A DNA stretch of 64,000 nucleotides from CAYNEO01 sp964396245 (GTDB lineage: Bacteria; Zixibacteria; MSB-5A5; GN15; FEB-12): the NCBI GenBank assembly GCA_964396245.1, contig CAYNEO010000010.1:17658-81657 (forward strand), in the 5' to 3' direction. The notes beneath the pieces are model-generated. The model ran no database searches. It saw only the letters and a program-made list of their open reading frames with translations, and had not been told where the DNA came from. The position numbers and the translations under genes were made by a program. Positions 61,562 through 64,000 of this stretch are shown piece after piece. The stretch's first letter is position 1, and each line of letters opens with the position of its first letter.

Positions 61562-61666
61562 TTAATAGTTATCGGATCGTGATTCTCTTATCACGGCAAT
61601 CAACTGGCCGGCAGTTGCCGATCCGGACCACGGAAGCACGGCTGGAGAGTTGCTCACAATGTCCAT
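61562..61666 (-). CDS. Possible 34-residue small protein
   Basis: ATG 61666 on the minus strand has a perfect AGGAGG five bases upstream and opens a 34-residue frame beginning MDIVSNSPAVLPWSGSATAG and ending ESRSDNY. There is no recognised family and no clear promoter. The strong ribosome-binding site is the only support. Confidence 0.3.
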   Translation of the reverse strand: MDIVSNSPAVLPWSGSATAGQLIAVIRESRSDNY

Positions 61667-61722
61667 GTTCGCCTCCTGCCTGCGGATCAAGCGAAACTCT
61701 GGCGTGATCCGCGAGAAAAATC

Positions 61723-61751
61723 TTGACAAAGGATATCGGCCTCTATATACT
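61723..61751 (+). promoter_or_regulatory. Near-consensus sigma70 promoter
   Basis: TTGACA (61723-61728), 17-base spacer, TATACT (61746-61751). It is the best promoter in the window. The only large plus-strand gene downstream starts at 62536, which would give an untranslated leader of about 780 bases. Confidence 0.7.
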
Positions 61752-61873
61752 GCACACAGGGCATATTGGGAGTGACCCCTCGCACAACTTTCGTCTGCCA
61801 ATATGTGAGCACGCCTGTTAATCGAGAACATTGAGCACACACAGAACTTGAGGTGTATGCTATGTAATTGAGT

Positions 61874-61913
61874 GGCTTCCGTGAGGAAGCCAGGGACGGC
61901 GACTTTTCCGCCG
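61874..61913 (+). ncRNA. Two adjacent hairpins in the leader of the surface protein
   Basis: GGCTTCC-GTGA-GGAAGCC (61874-61891) is a perfect 7-base-pair stem with a tetraloop. CGGCG (61897-61901) pairs with CGCCG (61909-61913). No T tract follows. I could not match the pair to a known riboswitch class. Confidence 0.35.
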
Positions 61914-62274
61914 CAGACAGGACGTTCAGGGAAACATTATGACTGGGTACCTTTTCGATGTCACTATCGAATCGTATTGGGTTTGCACACGCCCAAAACA
62001 ATTACTCTCACGGTTACGACAGATCCAACGACAGTTACTGGACAGCCGCTCAACAACCATACATTACATCGCGAGGAGATCGGATAAATACTGGTCATTC
62101 CTCGCCGTTCGAGGGGGGGCGGCGTGTTATGTTGCCCGGAAGGAGGTGATGCTGACGACATAGTGAGGTTCCGCGGAAAGTTGTAACACACGAAGTGACG
62201 ATGTATTCATAGGACAATTGGGTAAGACCACAGAAGAAGCTGGTGTGTGTTAGGTCAAAAGTTATAAGGGAACA

Positions 62275-62335
62275 GGCAGAGGGCGTCCGTAAAGCTTAAC
62301 CTGGGTACAACATTAAGCTTTCAGACTCCTCTGCC
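62275..62335 (+). ncRNA. Large nested hairpin in the leader of the surface protein
   Basis: The outer stem GGCAGAGG (62275-62282) pairs with CCTCTGCC (62328-62335). The inner stem AAAGCTTAA (62291-62299) pairs with TTAAGCTTT (62313-62321) around a 13-base loop. A GTC/GAC pair lies between them. All three helices are nested. It is followed by an AT-rich stretch and not by a T tract, so it is more likely a regulatory or stabilising fold than a terminator. Confidence 0.45.
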
Positions 62336-62443
62336 CGCCATTAAAATATAACATACTCTTCCTCTTCAAACAATCAGATTCTACTCCAAATTCTGGGTCG
62401 CTGTGGCTTACCCCTTGAGGAAAGGAGGTGGGTCGGCAATCAA

Positions 62444-62539
62444 ATGACACAGAGAATCGTTCGACGGCCGGTAACGGCCATCGCACGACCATTAATGGAG
62501 TTTTGTTCTTATTGTTTCATTGAGGAGGAAACACATTGA
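62444..62539 (+). CDS. Possible leader ORF (31 residues) overlapping the surface protein start
   Basis: ATG 62444 lies 13 bases after AAGGAGGTG and reads MTQRIVRRPVTAIARPLMEF... to TGA at 62537-62539, which overlaps the TTG start of the surface protein. Translation of this ORF would couple to the main gene. The spacing to the ribosome-binding site is long, and there is no family resemblance. Confidence 0.25.
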   Translation: MTQRIVRRPVTAIARPLMEFCSYCFIEEETH

Positions 62540-64000
62540 AACTCTTTAGAATAGCAGTACTGGCATCATTTTTGATGGTGCTTCTTGCGGTTCCGAGCTT
62601 TGCCGCCACGTTTGAAGTCGGTCCGTCGGGTGACTTCACCAACCTGTCTGACGCTTTCAACACGATCGGCGCGTACTCTGGAACCCACGATATCTATGTA
62701 AAAGCCGGCGCCTATAACGACGCCAATCTGGTTGTCCCAAATAATATTGACAACCTCATTGGCGAGGATGGCGTNNNNNNNNNNNNNNNNNNNNNNNNNN
62801 NNNNNNNNNNNNNNNNNNNNNNNNNNNNNNNNNNNNNNNNNNNNNNNNNNNNNNNNNNNNNNNNNNNNNNNNNNCTCGACAACAGTGTCGTGCTGCCCGG
62901 AACGGGCCATTATTCGCTCGGTGAGCAGTTCACGGTCGATATCATGTGGACTACCCCGGCCTGTATGGATCCGCTCGATTCGACTGCCCTGGCGTTCTAT
63001 GAATTCACCGTGACCTACAACTCCAGCAAGTTGTCAGTAGTGAACTATGGCTACGATGACACGTTCTTCGGTGATTCGGCTTTCTATCCGGGGATCACGA
63101 CCGGCACGGGCGCGATCACATTCACCGCTGCCGACTTCGTGAAACCCCACTACGGCGATGGCCGGATTGGTACCATCACTTTTGAAGTAGACCGTGTGCT
63201 GACATCTGACTGGATCAGCATTAACTCGGTGTATACAGACGAAAACGGCGACACGCTGGTAGTCCAGAACACACCGGTGAGGGCCTATCTCGATGATACC
63301 GTAGATCCGGTGCTCGTGTCCTTCGAAGCGCTGGATACGATAGGGGATATGACCTTCTCAGACAATTATCCTCTCTATGTCCAGATCAAGGCCACTGATG
63401 ACTGGGATCTTGACAAGATCGAGTACAGCTGGAATAACTCCACCTGGGCCACAGGTTGGAGTCTTAGCGGTCTCACCGGAACCTTGTACGAAACGGCACC
63501 GGATTCCCTCTGGGTGAACCTGGCCGGTTTCCCGGATGGTGATACCGTCCTGTACGTGCGCGCTGTCGATGATGCCGGCCACACCTCCAACGTGGCGGAA
63601 ATGCACTGGACAGTCGACAAGACCGGTCCGGTTCTCGATTCCATAGTTGTGGTGGACGTCGACGGTTGTGCCGAACCCGGCTACACGAGCGATACAGCTG
63701 TTGTCATCAACATGTATACTGCTGACACCGATGTGTTCGAGATGGAACTCGCTTACTCGGGGTGGCAGCCGGCAGTGCCGTATGCCAATCCGACAACGTT
63801 CTATCTGCCGAACTCTGACGGTCCCTACACCGTGTGGGCCAAGCTGACTGACAAGTATGGCAACACGGGAAACTATAAGACCTACGGAATGATGCTGGAT
63901 CAGGTCGATCCGCCAACCACGCAGGACTTCGCGATCACCACGACTTCCGGTACCGACAAGACGAAGGACACGATGGTCACAATCGATGTGACTACGTTCA
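62536..64000 (+). CDS. Large secreted surface protein with cohesin-like and Ig-like repeats, 3' truncated and interrupted by an assembly gap
   Basis: The start is TTG 62536 with GAGGAGG 8 bases upstream. It is followed by a signal peptide (KLFRIAVLASFLMVLLAVPS, cleaved near FAA-T). The N-terminal part (FEVGPSGDFTNLSDAFNTIG) resembles the opening of a beta-helix domain. After the gap comes a cohesin-like beta-sandwich (LGEQFTVDIMWTTPACMDPL, LAFYEFTVTYNSSKLSVVNY, GRIGTITFEV). At least two Ig-like repeats follow, each ending in a similar phrase (VRAVDDAGHTSNVAEMHW; VWAKLTDKYGNTGNYKTY). The frame runs off the window end. It stays open across the 100 N, but since gap length is nominal this does not prove that both sides are one gene. 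Confidence 0.7.
   Translation, partial: MKLFRIAVLASFLMVLLAVPSFAATFEVGPSGDFTNLSDAFNTIGAYSGTHDIYVKAGAYNDANLVVPNNIDNLIGEDGXXXXXXXXXXXXXXXXXXXXXXXXXXXXXXXXXXLDNSVVLPGTGHYSLGEQFTVDIMWTTPACMDPLDSTALAFYEFTVTYNSSKLSVVNYGYDDTFFGDSAFYPGITTGTGAITFTAADFVKPHYGDGRIGTITFEVDRVLTSDWISINSVYTDENGDTLVVQNTPVRAYLDDTVDPVLVSFEALDTIGDMTFSDNYPLYVQIKATDDWDLDKIEYSWNNSTWATGWSLSGLTGTLYETAPDSLWVNLAGFPDGDTVLYVRAVDDAGHTSNVAEMHWTVDKTGPVLDSIVVVDVDGCAEPGYTSDTAVVINMYTADTDVFEMELAYSGWQPAVPYANPTTFYLPNSDGPYTVWAKLTDKYGNTGNYKTYGMMLDQVDPPTTQDFAITTTSGTDKTKDTMVTIDVTTF
62775..62874. other. Assembly gap (100 N)
   Basis: Exactly 100 unknown bases, the conventional placeholder for a scaffold join of unknown length. It falls inside the surface protein gene, probably because of repeats. 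Confidence 0.98.

Larger units (their letters stand above)
61514..62535. other. Long 1 kb intergenic region with promoter and structured leader
   Basis: Between the response regulator and the surface protein lie a possible 34-codon minus-strand ORF, a very strong promoter, two sets of hairpins and three ribosome-binding-site-like sequences (AGGAGG at 62141, AAGGAGGTG at 62422, GAGGAGG at 62522). I see no larger gene. A 74-codon frame at 61939-62163 has no family resemblance. Confidence 0.55.

Noticed and set aside
61874..61913. The leader hairpins as a known cyclic-di-GMP or other riboswitch
   Set aside because: The conserved nucleotides of the classes I know are not present; left as unassigned structure.
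61939..62163. A 74-codon frame in the long leader
   Set aside because: No ribosome-binding site at its start and an unremarkable translation; the region is better explained as structured leader RNA.

Overview
The window is one scaffold segment from a Gram-negative, respiring bacterium. It carries an outer-membrane beta-barrel protein, a lipoprotein, exported right-handed beta-helix and Ig/cohesin-like surface proteins, and a complete 13-gene complex I operon with fused nuoCD. The gene mix (GlgE and TreYZ pathways, eukaryote-like Ser/Thr kinase with TPRs, large secreted Ig-like proteins) would fit an FCB-related candidate phylum such as Zixibacteria. That placement is an inference; no rRNA or marker set is present. 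A run of exactly 100 N at 62775-62874 marks a scaffold gap, so this is probably a metagenome assembly.

Layout. 1-4.6 kb (+): the 3' part of a glutamate dehydrogenase, a terminator, then a large PEP/pyruvate-binding protein with a C-terminal nucleotidyltransferase-like domain. 4.6-8.6 kb (-): ettA translationally coupled to a YiiX-like hydrolase, and an outer-membrane barrel protein. 8.7-23.1 kb (-): a 14.5 kb alpha-glucan/trehalose cluster, read glgE - treS/maltokinase - glgB - treZ - GH57 - treY. It holds both the TreS-Mak-GlgE-GlgB glucan route and the TreY-TreZ trehalose route. 23.5-27.3 kb (+): an exported DUF1028 Ntn-hydrolase-like protein and a nicotinamidase-like plus nicotinate phosphoribosyltransferase pair for NAD salvage. 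27.5-42.3 kb (+): nuoABCDEFGHIJKLMN behind a sigma70-type promoter. 42.4-44.0 kb (+): a two-gene SufC-SufB/D minimal Fe-S system. 44.1-44.8 kb (-): a tandem DsrC/TusE-like fusion with a CRP/FNR-like palindrome upstream. 45.1-50.1 kb: a Gly-rich membrane protein (+), then a Ser/Thr kinase and an FHA-GAF-PP2C phosphatase (-).

The most interesting part is 50.36-58.94 kb (+), which looks like an undescribed RiPP (ribosomally made, modified peptide) system. Five short genes (33-42 codons) with nearly perfect Shine-Dalgarno sequences encode paralogous peptides. All share an N-terminal block M-[IV]-Y-L-[IV]-[ND]-P, an invariant Cys15, one or two further Cys in variable spacing, and a C-terminal P-[LM]-Y-G-[VI]-P. 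A sixth, decayed copy lies between the second and third. Several units have their own TTGACA promoter, and two share a leader element and an intergenic repeat. Downstream come two different radical SAM/SPASM enzymes, a B12-binding radical SAM enzyme and an ABC exporter, overlapping like one operon. No leader peptidase is visible.

59-64 kb (+): a beta-helix lipoprotein, an orphan sigma54-dependent response regulator, and a ~0.8 kb structured leader (strong promoter, nested hairpins, several Shine-Dalgarno sequences) before a secreted surface protein that starts at TTG and runs off the window end. I saw no tRNA, rRNA, CRISPR array or insertion sequence.
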